Below are positions 55,211 to 64,000 of a stretch of DNA of 64,000 nucleotides, piece after piece (position 1 is the first letter of the stretch; each line of letters opens with the position of its first letter). The stretch is from Euborellia annulipes. Taxonomy: Eukaryota; Arthropoda; Insecta; Dermaptera; Anisolabididae. The notes beneath the pieces are model-generated. The model saw nothing but the letters and a program-made list of their open reading frames with translations, had not been told where the DNA came from and did no database searches. Both the position numbers and the translations under genes were made by a program. The stretch is taken from NCBI GenBank assembly GCA_023213315.1, contig JAKCPI010014318.1:1-64000 (forward strand), read 5' to 3'.

Positions 55211-58200
55211 CTAAAAAATAACATTTTTAATATTAATAAAGAGAAAATGAATTAAAAGAAATGTGAGATGCGAATGAGATTATTCAATAGATAGTTAATG
55301 CATAAAAATTTTTCTCAATATAATTCATAAAAATATTCAAACTCAGAATAGAAATTGGGTAAAAATAACTTAGGTTATCGGATAAAAAGAGATCAAGGCG
55401 AGTCAATAAATTTGAGAACAAAAATATATTTAAATAATTATTATCTATATTTTTTTAAATCTTCGTAGATATTATATATATCAGACTTTTTTGGTTGTCG
55501 GCTACTTCACAGGTTGCTGTCATTAGTGTGATTTGGATCTTAATGATGTCCAGTTCCAGATTACCCATTAAATATATTTTAAAATTATATAATGTTTTAT
55601 TCCAGTCAATATTGAAGATATTCTTAAAGTGGCCGAATCCCAAGAGATCTGAGATTTCTAATTTCTACAGGGAATAAAAAATATAGATAATAATTATAGC
55701 TATTTTATCACATTGCATACAAATTTCCCTTTTTATTTAATTAGGTATAGGTATATTAAGAAATAGGTTTTTATCTCATTAGGTATAGGTATATTCAGGG
55801 ATGGGCAAGTTACTCGATTTTGAGTAACGAGATACAAAATACCAATTACTTCAGATTTTTGTAACGAAATACAAGATACCAATTATTCACGGGTTTGTGT
55901 AACGAGATACAAAATACCAATTACGTATTTCAAATACATTGAAAATACCAATTACAAACAAATTTTTCCTTGATTTTAAAATACTTTTTGCAGGGGTAAT
56001 TCTGGAACTAGAGCCCTGCACGGGTACGGGTTGGCCCGTAGACCCGTTACCCGCCCGGCCCGCGGGCTTTGGAGGCCATGAAAAAATTACGGGCGGATAC
56101 GGGAGGGTAGCAAGTCTAAATAAACGGGTTCGGGCGGACGAGCATGCAAATGAAATTTTATTTAAAAATTATTAGACATTCGTTCTAATAAGATTTAAAC
56201 TTTCGACCGTTGGTTCTCGTTGAAACATTTTGTAAATTAAAATTAAATATACAAATTAAACACTAGGTTATTTGTTTCAAAGGTTTTATTAATTAAAAAT
56301 TAACACTTAATACGTATTTCGACAATTTCTTGTCATCATCAGAAGATCATTCGATGATGACAGAAGTCGAAATACGTATTAAGTGTTAATTTTTAATTAA
56401 TAAAACCTTTGAAACAAATAACCTAGTGTTTAATTTGTATATTTAATTTTAATAGACATTCGTTCATTCATTCACTAAATCTCGGGCGGGTATGGGCGGG
56501 TTTGAAAAAATTCCGGGCGGGCCTGAAGAATGGTAAAAAATTACGGGCCGGGTACGGGAGGGAAGTCAAAAAAAATACGGACACGGACCGGCCAAAAAAA
56601 ATCGGCCCGTGCAGGGCTCTATCTGGAACCCTAAATAAATTTAGTTTAGGAAAGTGGCAGCTAAACTTATATTGGAGAATACCTTTGGAAAATCGAAAAC
56701 AATAAAATTATTCATGACACTAAAAAAATTTATTTATAAAAATATGAAAAGGTTTGAAAAAACCAAGTTTTCAAAAGTTTTGTCGGATAATCTGGACCTT
56801 GATGGAGAATGAATAAACCCGCAAATGAAAACAATCTTTCAACTGGGGCAGAAGAACAAAGATTTAGTCGTTCAGAGCTGGTTGAAAGAAGAAAGCAAAA
56901 AAAGTTTTTTAACGAAGAGTGAAAATTTGGCGTTTTGATTGACTTCTCGTTACTGGTTTTTACTAAGATTCAGAGCAGAGAACCCACACGACGATTACAT
57001 ACATACAGTAATATTAAATAAATTAAAACGATTTCAGCTCCCTCTGCAAGATTCTTATACTGCGGCAAATTAAAAAAAAAAAAGTATTTGGTATCTCGAA
57101 TTTCAGATACCAATTACTAAAAAATGTAACGAAATACAAGATAGCAATTATTTTGCCTATGCTGTAACGAGATACAAAATACCAATTAATATTGTATTTG
57201 GTATCTTGTATTTCAAATACATGTAACTGATTAACGCCCATCCCTGGGTATATTAAGAAATAGGTTTTTACCTCATTTAGTGTGTGGTCAAAAATGGTTT
57301 GCCTTGCATACGAAAGTATAGATGATAGAGGTGTTTTAGATTTTTCACACAAGTATTTAAGAGATGCAAGTGAATATCCTGTAATACCAATAAATTTAGC
57401 CTGTCCTTGGTTTACACATTCTTGCAAAGTTGGCAAAGTTTCTTCTACAATCATATCCATATGTGGTGCATATTCGATATCATGAATCTAAAAACATAAA
57501 ATTTATTTTCATAAAACTCTCAATTTTTGAGAATTTATCAAAACACCGTTTTTATTAAAATATATACCTGGATGAGATCAACATAATCAAGTCCTAACAA
57601 TGAAAGCGAATTAGTAACAGATTCTCGAACTTTTTTGCTGAAAAATCGAACATTCGAGATGCTTCAGGTTCATATCGAGCAACCTATAAAAGAATAATCC
57701 ATTTTATGTATGTAAAAATAAATTTATCAGTCATCCTTAGATTCTTCGGGTATCCAAGATCGACTGGGTATCATACCAGAAATATAACGAGTTGGAGAAG
57801 TCTAACGAAGGTTTTGCAACAACGGTAAGGAAAACTCACTTAAAGGAGAGAGTTGTCAGGACGCCCAAAGAATTTTGACCTCCCAGACTTTTAGACTTCT
57901 ATGTATGGACCATCGTTGTTTAAATTATCCATTGAGGGGAAAAGCAGGAATTAGTAAGATATTAAATTGAATTATTTAAAAAAAATATTTGTAAACCTTT
58001 GTAGCGATATAATAAGCTTCCCGAGGAATGGTTTTTAAAGCTTCTCCAATAAATCTTTCTGAGTTTCCTTGTCCATACCAGGGAGCCGTATCGATAAAAT
58101 TCACTCCATTTCTTAAAGCGTAGTCTATTATTTGATTGACCTCATCGCTTTCAGATTTTCTATAAAACAAAAAAGAAAAAAATAGTAAAATAAGTTCATG

Positions 58201-60153
58201 GCAGCGGAGTAATGTACACCCCCGCAACCCCGCGATGCGAGGGGGCCCGCGAACCGGGCGCGCTTTCAAGGCCATGAAAAAATCTGATATATTCCTTATT
58301 CCTTTTATATATATATATTATCAGGGCCGCAGACAGGGAGGGGCAGGTGGGCTATATCCTCGGCCCGGGCCCTCCGAGGGAGCCCGAGTCCACTCTTAAA
58401 ATTTCAATTTAAAAAAATCATTTTTGGAAATTTTTCCCTGAGGGGTCCGGGCCCATTTACCGTCAAACGGTTTGTTTTGGAATACAATACATGACATAAA
58501 GTTATACTAAAATTGACCTTAGAATACAAATATGCAATAATATACAGGGCGTTCCATTTAAAAAAAAACATAACTTTGATATGAGTGCAATTGGAACAAA
58601 AATATTTTTTATTTGAGGCCCTAAGGCTCTCATTATGCACCGTCAACAAACTAAAAAATCCGTTAATAAGCCTACAATGTTCCGTCCACGCACTATTGGT
58701 CCACCCTGTATTTAGTTCAAGAGCATCTACCATAAAAAATAATTGATTTTTGAATTTTAATCAAAATCGTTAAAGCGAATTTTGAGAAAATCGAAAGAAA
58801 ACTGAAAAAGTACATCAATAAAGTCCTAGTACTTTTTAGATGATTTTTTTCTTATGAAATACGGCCCTGCTGATAGTAAATATTTTGAATAATTCCACTA
58901 TGCAAAGATCTCATATTTTATTTTTTAATTTATATTCTACGAATTATTATTTTAATATTTTATTATTTTGTGGAATATAAAAAATAGATTTTCTTTAATG
59001 GTTTCTGAGAAACAATGGATGACGTCATTCTCCCTACCCGTCTAGATTGTTAGAAAACCGGTTAGTGAGAAAATTAATAGAGAGCTCATCAGAGCAGTCA
59101 AGATAATCATAGATATTCAAATTGCCATATTAAATGTTTTTTTTTTTATATTCATTCAAATTATGGATTATATATTTTTGGATTTGAAACTTTATTTAAT
59201 TTTATTATTATTATTATTATTTTTTTTTAATACACACATACTTATATCTTTTAATTAGAATAAAAAATAATTATTAACGAATAATTTTGGCGGGATCCCT
59301 GGCGGTTTGAGCTAACAACAAGAAAGGCTTTGACCAATCAGAAGCCGAGAAAATTGTCACCTCACTCAACAAGCGGGATTTGATCCTGTTCACATGCCGT
59401 TTATTAGATGTTTTTGAGATAGTGTACTGTTAACATCGTATTAGTGTTTGTGTGTATCTAAAAATCATCCCTTCATTTCATCTCTAATTATTTAAAAGTA
59501 AGTAAAATTAATATTATTTTTTTATTTGAACCATCTATAGACCTATGTATATATACACAGCATACAACTTTCTCTTACCTTCGGTAATCGAAAGTTGTGT
59601 TCTGTGCTTGCAAATTTTTTTGTGTCGAGATATATTTAGTTTGCGACAGTACGGTAATAGGTTACACCACTGGTTCATGGCATTTTTACTTTCTTTTACC
59701 CTATCTATGCTAAGTTGTATATTGATTAGGTATTGGTGTGTCTTCGGACCACGAGTAAATAAACGGGGATCCCGGTAGGAATTTCAAATAATAATTATAA
59801 TACATGTATTTGGACGATTAAACAAATTATTTCTCTGCTTGAGAATACATTTTTCATCTTGGATTCTAATGTAGGAAATTGAATCTCGACACAAAAAATC
59901 TGGTGTTTCAGGACATCATACAACTTCAGAATCTGAAGTTGTGTGTGTGTGCGGTTATTCAAGCCAGACTTAAATAATTATTTACTTAAAGATTTTGAGT
60001 TTACCTATAGAGAGTATTGCTGAATGGTGCTCCACCCAAGCCGAAATATGAGAATTTCATTCCAGTTTTTCCAAAAGGTGTATAAATCATTCGTTTCACA
60101 GCATCTAAATTGTGAAATCCTTTTATATACGTAGGAGGAAGATTATCACCCAT
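54800..60153 (-). CDS. Aldo-keto reductase, L-galactose-dehydrogenase-like (five exons, one frameshift)
   Basis: Exons in gene order: 60153-60005, 58159-57997, 57683-57568, 57487-57272, 55210-54800; about 351 aa if exon 3 were intact. AKRs are NAD(P)H-dependent carbonyl reductases with a TIM barrel. The catalytic tetrad is present: D73 and Y78 in NFIDTAPWYGQGNSERF, K104 at the end of exon 2 (YYIATK), H145 in IHDIEYA. TPFGKTGMKFSYFGLGGAPF and GLLTNEGPQAWHP are typical of the insect CG18547/CG3397-like group. Exon 3 is 116 bp where 117 are needed: the A-run in GCAAAAAAGTTCGAG is one base short, so the frame breaks after about residue 121. Everything else is clean, which favours a sequencing error, though a recent null allele is possible. 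The natural substrate is unknown. Confidence 0.92.
56009..56621. mobile_element. hAT-like element nested in another, TAGAGCCCTGC type
   Basis: Ends TAGAGCCCTGCACGGG and CCCGTGCAGGGCTCTA. TCTGGAAC flanks both sides exactly (56001-56008 and 56622-56629). GGGCGGGTACGGG-type words are frequent near both ends. The centre holds a further palindrome. Confidence 0.9.
56222..56450. repeat. ~230-bp near-perfect palindrome
   Basis: Arms read AAATTAAACACTAGGTTATT, AAAGGTTTTATTAATTAAAA and TACGTATTTCGAC, and their complements, meeting at a short loop around AGAAGATCATTCGATG. It lies inside the nested hAT-like element and may be a third insertion level. Confidence 0.8.
57272..57487 (-). CDS. Aldo-keto reductase exon 4
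   Basis: Encodes IHDIEYAPHMDMIVEETLPT, KFIGITGYSLASLKYL and SYARQTIFDHTLNE. 72 codons, phase 0 both ends. The catalytic His is the second residue. Confidence 0.94.
57568..57683 (-). CDS. Aldo-keto reductase exon 3, with one-base deletion
   Basis: Begins VARYEPEASRMFDFSAKK and, one frame over, continues VRESVTNSLSLLGLDYVDLI then Q. The switch lies in the A6 run at 57631-57636 (T6 on the plus strand). Splice sites are intact. Without correction the frame reaches a stop within the exon. Confidence 0.88.
57684..57996. other. Aldo-keto reductase intron 2
   Basis: 313 bp. No repeat family recognised and no exon. Confidence 0.6.
57997..58159 (-). CDS. Aldo-keto reductase exon 2
   Basis: Encodes KSESDEVNQIIDYALRNGVN, FIDTAPWYGQGNSERFIGEA and YYIATK, with the catalytic Asp, Tyr and Lys. 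Phase 2 in, phase 0 out. Confidence 0.95.
58722..58850 (-). mobile_element. Family A fragment
   Basis: Carries AATAATTGATTTTTGAATTT, GAGAAAATCGAAAG and AGTACATCAATAAAGTCCTA, matching the core of family A arms. Confidence 0.65.
59560..59622. repeat. Truncated ~60-bp hairpin of the TGGTGTGAC family
   Basis: ACAACTTTCTCTTACCTTCG pairs with TAATCGAAAGTTGTGT; the outer TGGTGTGAC arm is missing on the left and altered on the right. A second, rearranged hairpin (AATCTGGTGTTTC, ACAACTTCAGAATCTGAAG) is at 59895-59970. Confidence 0.65.
60005..60153 (-). CDS. Aldo-keto reductase exon 1
   Basis: Starts MGDNLPPTYIKGFHNL and continues with RMIYTPFGKTGMKFSYFGLG. Ends AG|GTAAAC inside an Arg codon. No in-frame upstream ATG close by. 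Confidence 0.93.
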
Positions 60154-60409
60154 TATTTCGCTTTTTTATGAAGATATTTAACAGATTTAAGTTCTTCACT
60201 CTAAAAAGAAAGGAAAATTACTAATGTAACAGTCTAATGATAAAAAATTATCCAATCAAAAGATGCTTATATAATAAGTCGAGGAATTTTTCCACAATCA
60301 GTCATTCATTCGCGCCACAATTCAAAGTGGATCTGATTATAATTACAAATATCTGGTCCGGTTTTGTCTTTTCTGTTCATGTTTGCTTTCAACCTTTTTT
60401 TCTAGTCCT

Positions 60410-60606
60410 TTATTCCCGTAGTGCGGGGTCGGCTGAATGGGTTTGTTGCAACCGGAAGAAATAGAACAGGCCGGCCCGTAGCACGGTCTAACGCCTGTTG
60501 AAAATGTAGAAGGAAGGGACAGACATGTAAAGAACAGAAGGACTGCCAGTCCCAGCTCGGGTAGCACGTGGTTGCCATCCAAGTACCCACAAGATGTGGG
60601 CACCTG
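60410..60606 (-). repeat. Repeat C copy 4
   Basis: Inverse copy of repeat C: GAAGGAAGGGACAGACATG, CTGCCAGTCCCAGCTCGGG and GTACCCACAAGATGTGGGC match 5505-5745. Confidence 0.75.
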
Positions 60607-60712
60607 ACAGGGTCGGCTCTAGGATTTTGGCGCCCCGATGCAGAACAGTAATTGACGCCTTACAACCAGGTGCGTATATAGAAATTTTTTTCGGGGGGGG
60701 GGGGCGGGGCTG

Positions 60713-60751
<39 letters not shown>

Positions 60752-60764
60752 TATATATATTGGG

Positions 60765-60845
60765 GAGTCCAGGCATATTTATTTATATCTTTTAATATCA
60801 AATAAATAAATTCATCGGACTGCTTGGGATCCGAAGCCGCACAAA
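60765..60845 (-). mobile_element. SINE remnant
   Basis: On the minus strand reads GGATCCCAAGCAGTCCGATG, then ATAAATATGCCTGGACTCC, matching the middle of the SINE at 10693-10968. Head and tail are missing. Confidence 0.55.
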
Positions 60846-61112
60846 CACATCTTAGATCTTAAGCTTTTCTTACATCTTACAATGAAATTTACCAACAGAA
60901 AATCGGGTCTTAAGATCATTTATTTGTGCCTACACGCATTAATAATAACAATAAGATATATTTATTTCAAAAAAAATATTTATATATATATATATATAAA
61001 TAGTTGAATAGCTATGAATTATCCATGGTTGAATAGGTAAAATGCCACATTTCGTCTTTTTTGGTTTTGGAAGACTCAAGACGAGCTTAAGATCTAAGAT
61101 GTGTGGGACAAA

Positions 61113-61250
61113 TGGGCATTAGATTCCGTCCCCATTTATTTCAATTGATTGTCATTCAATTCAGCTGAAATAAATTTTTTTGACTTAGACGGGATTCGAA
61201 CCCTCGACCTTTGGCACAAGAAGCAAATACTCTACCACGAAGCCATATTT
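61113..61250 (-). mobile_element. tRNA-like SINE, family T copy 4
   Basis: Minus-strand head with box B complement GGGATTCGAACCCTCG and box A complement near TACTCTACCACGAAGCC, then the family T body (CAATTGATTGTCATTCAATT). The best preserved head of the family. Confidence 0.68.
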
Positions 61251-61643
61251 AAAATTGTCCGCCAATCATCTCTGAAGCATTCAAATTAAATAAAAAATTT
61301 CTCATCTCTTTTTCTTATCTCTGGTTGATCTCGATCGACAGAGACTAGCGGCAAACTCACTCACTCAATTTGATTAAAAAACATTAAAAAAAAAAGTATA
61401 TTTAACCGAAAAATAAATTAACTATCAAGGTTAATTCGTTCTATTTAGATCTATTTCTACCAATTGATTTTATTATTTCTTATTTTAATTAATTGGTTGA
61501 AATGAGTGAGGTAATTTCATTTATTTATCTAAATCGGTTACATAAGTTGACATATTAACCTTCAAAAATTTTAACTATGTTTTGCAACAAGTGGACATTA
61601 TTTTAAAATTTCTTAATTAAATCATCATCATTATAAATACAAA

Positions 61644-61850
61644 ATGGGAGAGAGTTTATTAGTAAACGATGGTGAAATGCTTCAAGCACTTTATGACTTC
61701 AAAGCTACATTCGCAAAAACTTTGAGTTTTCACGAAGGAGATAAATTTATTTTGCATCAAATTAATACAAAACAAAAGAATTGGTGGCAGGTCATTGATT
61801 CTAAAGCACAAGTCGGATATGTACCTTCCAATTATGTATCTACTCTCAAG
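61644..61850 (+). CDS. NCKIPSD-like exon 1 (SH3 domain)
   Basis: 69 codons from ATG (context AAAATGG) to CTCAAG|GTAATT. Confidence 0.9.
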
Positions 61851-64000
61851 GTAATTTTATTTCTTTTGCTTTCTCTTGTCTATGCTATATTTCATACAAG
61901 TGTCTTTTGATAAGTCTATAATTTTTCTCAATGATTATCTTTTCAAATTTAAGAACTTTAATTGCCGGATCCTCCAAAAACCTCCCCCCTCCTGAAAAAT
62001 GTCATACTACTACATTGGTGTGTACACAAAACCTCAACCATCACCTTTTATCGAAAAAAACTTGCGAGTTTATTGAATAATTTTGTTGAAACATGCAATT
62101 TCTATTTTTCCAGGTGCCAACACAATGTATAGTCGATTTCTTAAATATATGCTTAAGTAGTATGCGATCAGAGGAACTTCAAAATGGAGGAACTTTAGGC
62201 CCTGATAGACAAGAACTCTATGTAAGATTAGCGGAATTGAAACAACGACTGGAGAGTGATACCACGAATACGTTAAAGAGGATCTCCACTCAGTCACAGA
62301 GCAAAGTGCATACAACAAACACAGCAGCTGGCGATTCAGCTAATATTGAAACTAAACCAAGTCCAACAACAATCTCTACTGAAGCTAATCTTGGAAAAGG
62401 AGATTTTGAGAGGGAGAGAGGGAGGGAAAAACATGTGGTAAGTTTCTTAAATCCGAAAGAATCCTTTTTCATTTCTTAAGAGATCATATTAAAATATCCT
62501 TAGAAGGAAGATGTGCTTTCGAGTTACCGTAAACTGGGGCTACTTGGGTATGAAGGGACTATTTGGATATGATATAGTATCTTTTATGTTATTTATTTCA
62601 CAAAAATCTATTTACATATCGCTTGAGAACCATAGTGGCGAAAGTCGTCGGAAAATTCAATTTTTGAGTTAAGCCAAGCAAACTTTGTTAAAACGTCTTC
62701 TGCCAAAGTGGCGAAAATATATTTCCATTCTTTACTGTTGATTCTGACCTATTCATTTGTTGCCCGGCTATTTAAATGTATATGTTTATAAAACTTTCAA
62801 ACGCCTTTTCTCGAATTGTTGAATTTCGGACTTTCGCCACTCTGCATATAATCATAGCAAGTGGTGAAAAAAATACTCCAGGTTCAGACTTTATTGATGC
62901 TTTCACAACTTGCAATAATCTCTCCATCAGAACTGGATCTAATAAAAAGCAATCCAGTTCATCATGAAATCGTAAACATTTTACATTATAATGCTTCAAT
63001 TATAAAATATAAACAACTATACATTCTGCGCAACAATTAAGTCCCCACCTGATAGCTAGAGCCTTACGTATATGGTTTAGTATATGCTATATGGGGAAAT
63101 AATTTTAAATTTGAAAAGATAAAATAAAATCATCTGTCAGATTTTAAGTTTTACCTTTTCGATCATTAAAATTATTTCACTATATACCAGATACTTAAGG
63201 CTCTAGCTATAATTGTGGAACTCACTGTACATGTGGCTTGCAAGTAGCTAATCCCTGGTGCTACTCAAACACATCTCTCGTGAATTTTTTACTGGATTAA
63301 TTTCAGCTAAATATTTTTCGAGATCTATATATTTCAATAAGATAATAGTATTCAAAATACCTCGATTCGGACTTACACAAGTCATAGATATATTTAACAA
63401 GACGGTGAGTGTTTTTTATCGGGGAATCGAACCCAGGATCTCCACCTTTCTGGGGCATAGGCGTGCTGTCCATTGCACCAGGCCACCGGACCCTCGACCT
63501 GTCTACATGGTCTATGCCCCAGAAAGGTGGAGATCCTGGGTTCGATTCCCGAGAGGGGGGGGGATGTTTGGAATGAAGTTTTCAATGTGGCCCTCGGTAG
63601 AAAATTTTTACTGACATTTTTAAGGTGTACTTTCAAACTCTCAAAACATATCTGTTGTATTTTCCACTCCATCGGAATAGAATGCTTTTACTTTTTTTTT
63701 TCTTTTCGACTATCGTCGTGGCTAAAGTTTTATTTTAATATTTTAAAGAAGCCTAGTAAAAATAAATAAAATTTTGTCTTTTTTTAGTCGCATACACACA
63801 ACAGTCGAGAAAGAAGTTCCTCTCGACCACCCGGCGGCTCTTCGAAGACAGCTCATCCAAATGAAGAAAATTTACCTCGAAAAGACTCTTTAGGTCAAAT
63901 TCAAATTGCAAACGCCACGCCTTCTATTAAAAAAATTCCCACTAATGAGGATACAATTAAAAAAAGACCGAAACGAACTGAACCTGAGACTGAAGTGGAA
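61644..64000 (+). CDS. NCKIPSD/SPIN90-like SH3 protein, 5' part (three exons)
   Basis: Exons 61644-61850, 62114-62437, 63788 to the window edge. In other animals NCKIPSD/SPIN90 binds Nck and the Arp2/3 complex and promotes linear actin filament seeding. The first exon is an SH3 domain (about residues 11-69) with ALYDFKA, NWWQV and GYVPSNYV, the three landmarks of the fold and its Pro-peptide groove. After it comes a helical stretch (CIVDFLNICLSSMRSEELQ; RQELYVRLAELKQRLES) as in NCKIPSD, then a low-complexity Ser/Thr/Lys-rich linker. Placing the SH3 at the extreme N-terminus followed by this helix is specific to NCKIPSD among SH3 proteins. The conserved C-terminal Arm-like domain must lie beyond the window. 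Frame holds across both junctions (phase 0). Confidence 0.85.
62114..62437 (+). CDS. NCKIPSD-like exon 2
   Basis: Acceptor ATTTTTCCAG. Encodes the helix after the SH3 and a Ser/Thr-rich linker ending EREKHV. Donor GTAAGT. Confidence 0.87.
63022..63227. mobile_element. Tc1-like MITE, second type
   Basis: About 206 bp with inverted segments GATAGCTAGAGCCTTA and TAAGGCTCTAGCTATA, right end GGAACTCACTG, TA on both sides (63020-63021 and 63228-63229). Interior pairs ATAATTTTAAATTTGAAAAG with its near complement. Distinct from the 211-bp MITE, though the right ends are similar. Confidence 0.68.
63422..63550. repeat. Inverted pair of tRNA-like SINE heads
   Basis: GGGAATCGAACCCAGGATCT at the left and AGATCCTGGGTTCGATTCCC at the right are exact complements, and pairing extends through CCACCTTTCTGGGGCATAG. 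Each arm keeps a box B; the left also keeps GCGTGCTGTCCATTGCACCA (box A complement). Two heads inserted face to face, or one duplicated by foldback. Confidence 0.8.
63788..64000 (+). CDS. NCKIPSD-like exon 3, runs off the window
   Basis: Acceptor GTCTTTTTTTAG. Encodes SHTHNSRERSSSRPPGGSSK, ENLPRKDSLGQIQIA and a Lys/Glu-rich stretch, still open at the last base. PRKDS is a plausible kinase site. Confidence 0.82.

Larger units (their letters stand above)
55796..57246. mobile_element. 1.45 kb hAT-like element, CAGGGATGGGC type
   Basis: Ends CAGGGATGGGCAAGTTA and AACGCCCATCCCTG. GGTATATT flanks both sides exactly (55788-55795 and 57247-57254). Near both ends are tandem blocks with AACGAGATACAAAATACCAA and variants, four or more per side. 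The middle (about 56640-57000) is unique and could be the remains of a transposase, but I see no hAT domain. A second hAT-like element is nested at 56009-56621. Confidence 0.88.
55211..57271. other. Aldo-keto reductase intron 4, mostly a nested hAT element
   Basis: About 70% of this intron is the hAT-like element at 55796-57246. A 30-bp sequence (TATTAAGAAATAGGTTTTTA) at about 55753-55783 is repeated at about 57250-57275, where it overlaps the splice donor of exon 4. Confidence 0.75.
58160..60004. other. Aldo-keto reductase intron 1 with repeats
   Basis: Near 58322 the sequence CAGGGCCGCAGACAGGG begins a hAT-like block that may end at ACGGCCCTG (58861-58869), but no 8-bp duplication flanks it. 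Inside are a family A fragment (58722-58850) and a T-poor segment. Hairpin copies lie at 59560-59620 and 59895-59970, and a repeat shared with about 1193-1257 lies at 59735-59795. Confidence 0.6.
60154..61643. other. Interval between divergent genes
   Basis: Should contain promoters for the aldo-keto reductase (leftward) and the SH3 gene (rightward). It is interrupted by repeat C copy 4 (60410-60606), an (AT)n run (about 60715-60752), a SINE remnant (about 60765-60845) and a family T SINE (61113-61250). No core promoter motif can be assigned with confidence. Confidence 0.55.
62438..63787. other. NCKIPSD-like intron 2
   Basis: Holds a Tc1-like MITE (63022-63227) and an inverted pair of tRNA-like heads (63422-63550). 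Short open frames here belong to the repeats. Confidence 0.6.

Noticed and set aside
58322..58869. hAT element bounded by CAGGGCCGC and CGGCCCTG
   Set aside because: The ends look right, but the flanks (TATATTAT and CTGATAGT) do not match, so the boundaries could not be supported. Mentioned only within the intron entry.
62772..62999. Open frames on both strands in the intron of the SH3 gene
   Set aside because: No splice signals in frame with the neighbouring exons and no domain; overlapping frames on both strands point to chance.

Overview
This window is eukaryotic nuclear DNA from an animal, most likely an invertebrate such as an arthropod. The genes have GT-AG introns, the intergenic DNA is very AT-rich, and the introns are packed with DNA transposons, foldback elements and tRNA-derived SINEs. 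The five protein-coding genes match metazoan families. An AT-rich crustacean such as a copepod would fit, but I cannot fix the species from sequence alone.

Genes, left to right. (1) The 3' part of a PTC7-type PP2C phosphatase on + (23077-33632, four exons; the 5' exons were not found). (2) A complete Derlin-2-like gene on - (46166 down to 42064, six exons, 253 aa, ending in ten glutamines). (3) A complete BRI3-like gene on - (53294 down to 50758, three exons, 121 aa). (4) An aldo-keto reductase of the L-galactose-dehydrogenase-like group on - (60153 down to 54800, five exons), with a one-base deletion in exon 3. (5) The 5' part of an NCKIPSD/SPIN90-like SH3 gene on + (from 61644, running off the right edge). 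Genes 1 and 2 converge, genes 2-4 point the same way, and genes 4 and 5 diverge from a 1.5 kb interval. The gene products act in different processes (mitochondrial phosphatase, ER-associated degradation, endolysosomal membrane protein, oxidoreductase, actin regulation), so there is no operon-like logic. Codon use and splice sites look ordinary.

The first 23 kb hold no exon I could recognise. They contain a 1.7 kb foldback element (2007-3729), a 1.25 kb direct duplication (5466-6718 and 7002-8243), a full SINE with a 12-bp target duplication (10693-10968), and a three-unit tandem repeat (14765-15190).

The repeat landscape is the striking part. One foldback family (family A) ends in the motif ACTTTCTCTTACC, and the same motif recurs inside a ~90-bp double hairpin carried by its members. 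Eight hAT-like insertions have 8-bp flanking duplications (six exact, one 7/8, and one in a terminally degenerate copy). There are three Tc1-like palindromic MITEs of ~211 bp, and two copies of a 1.5 kb foldback (family G) whose arms end in tRNA-like modules. Several insertions are nested two or three deep, so relative ages can be read directly. I found no convincing new cellular system. The best candidate for something undescribed is the linked set of foldback families A and G and the double hairpin.
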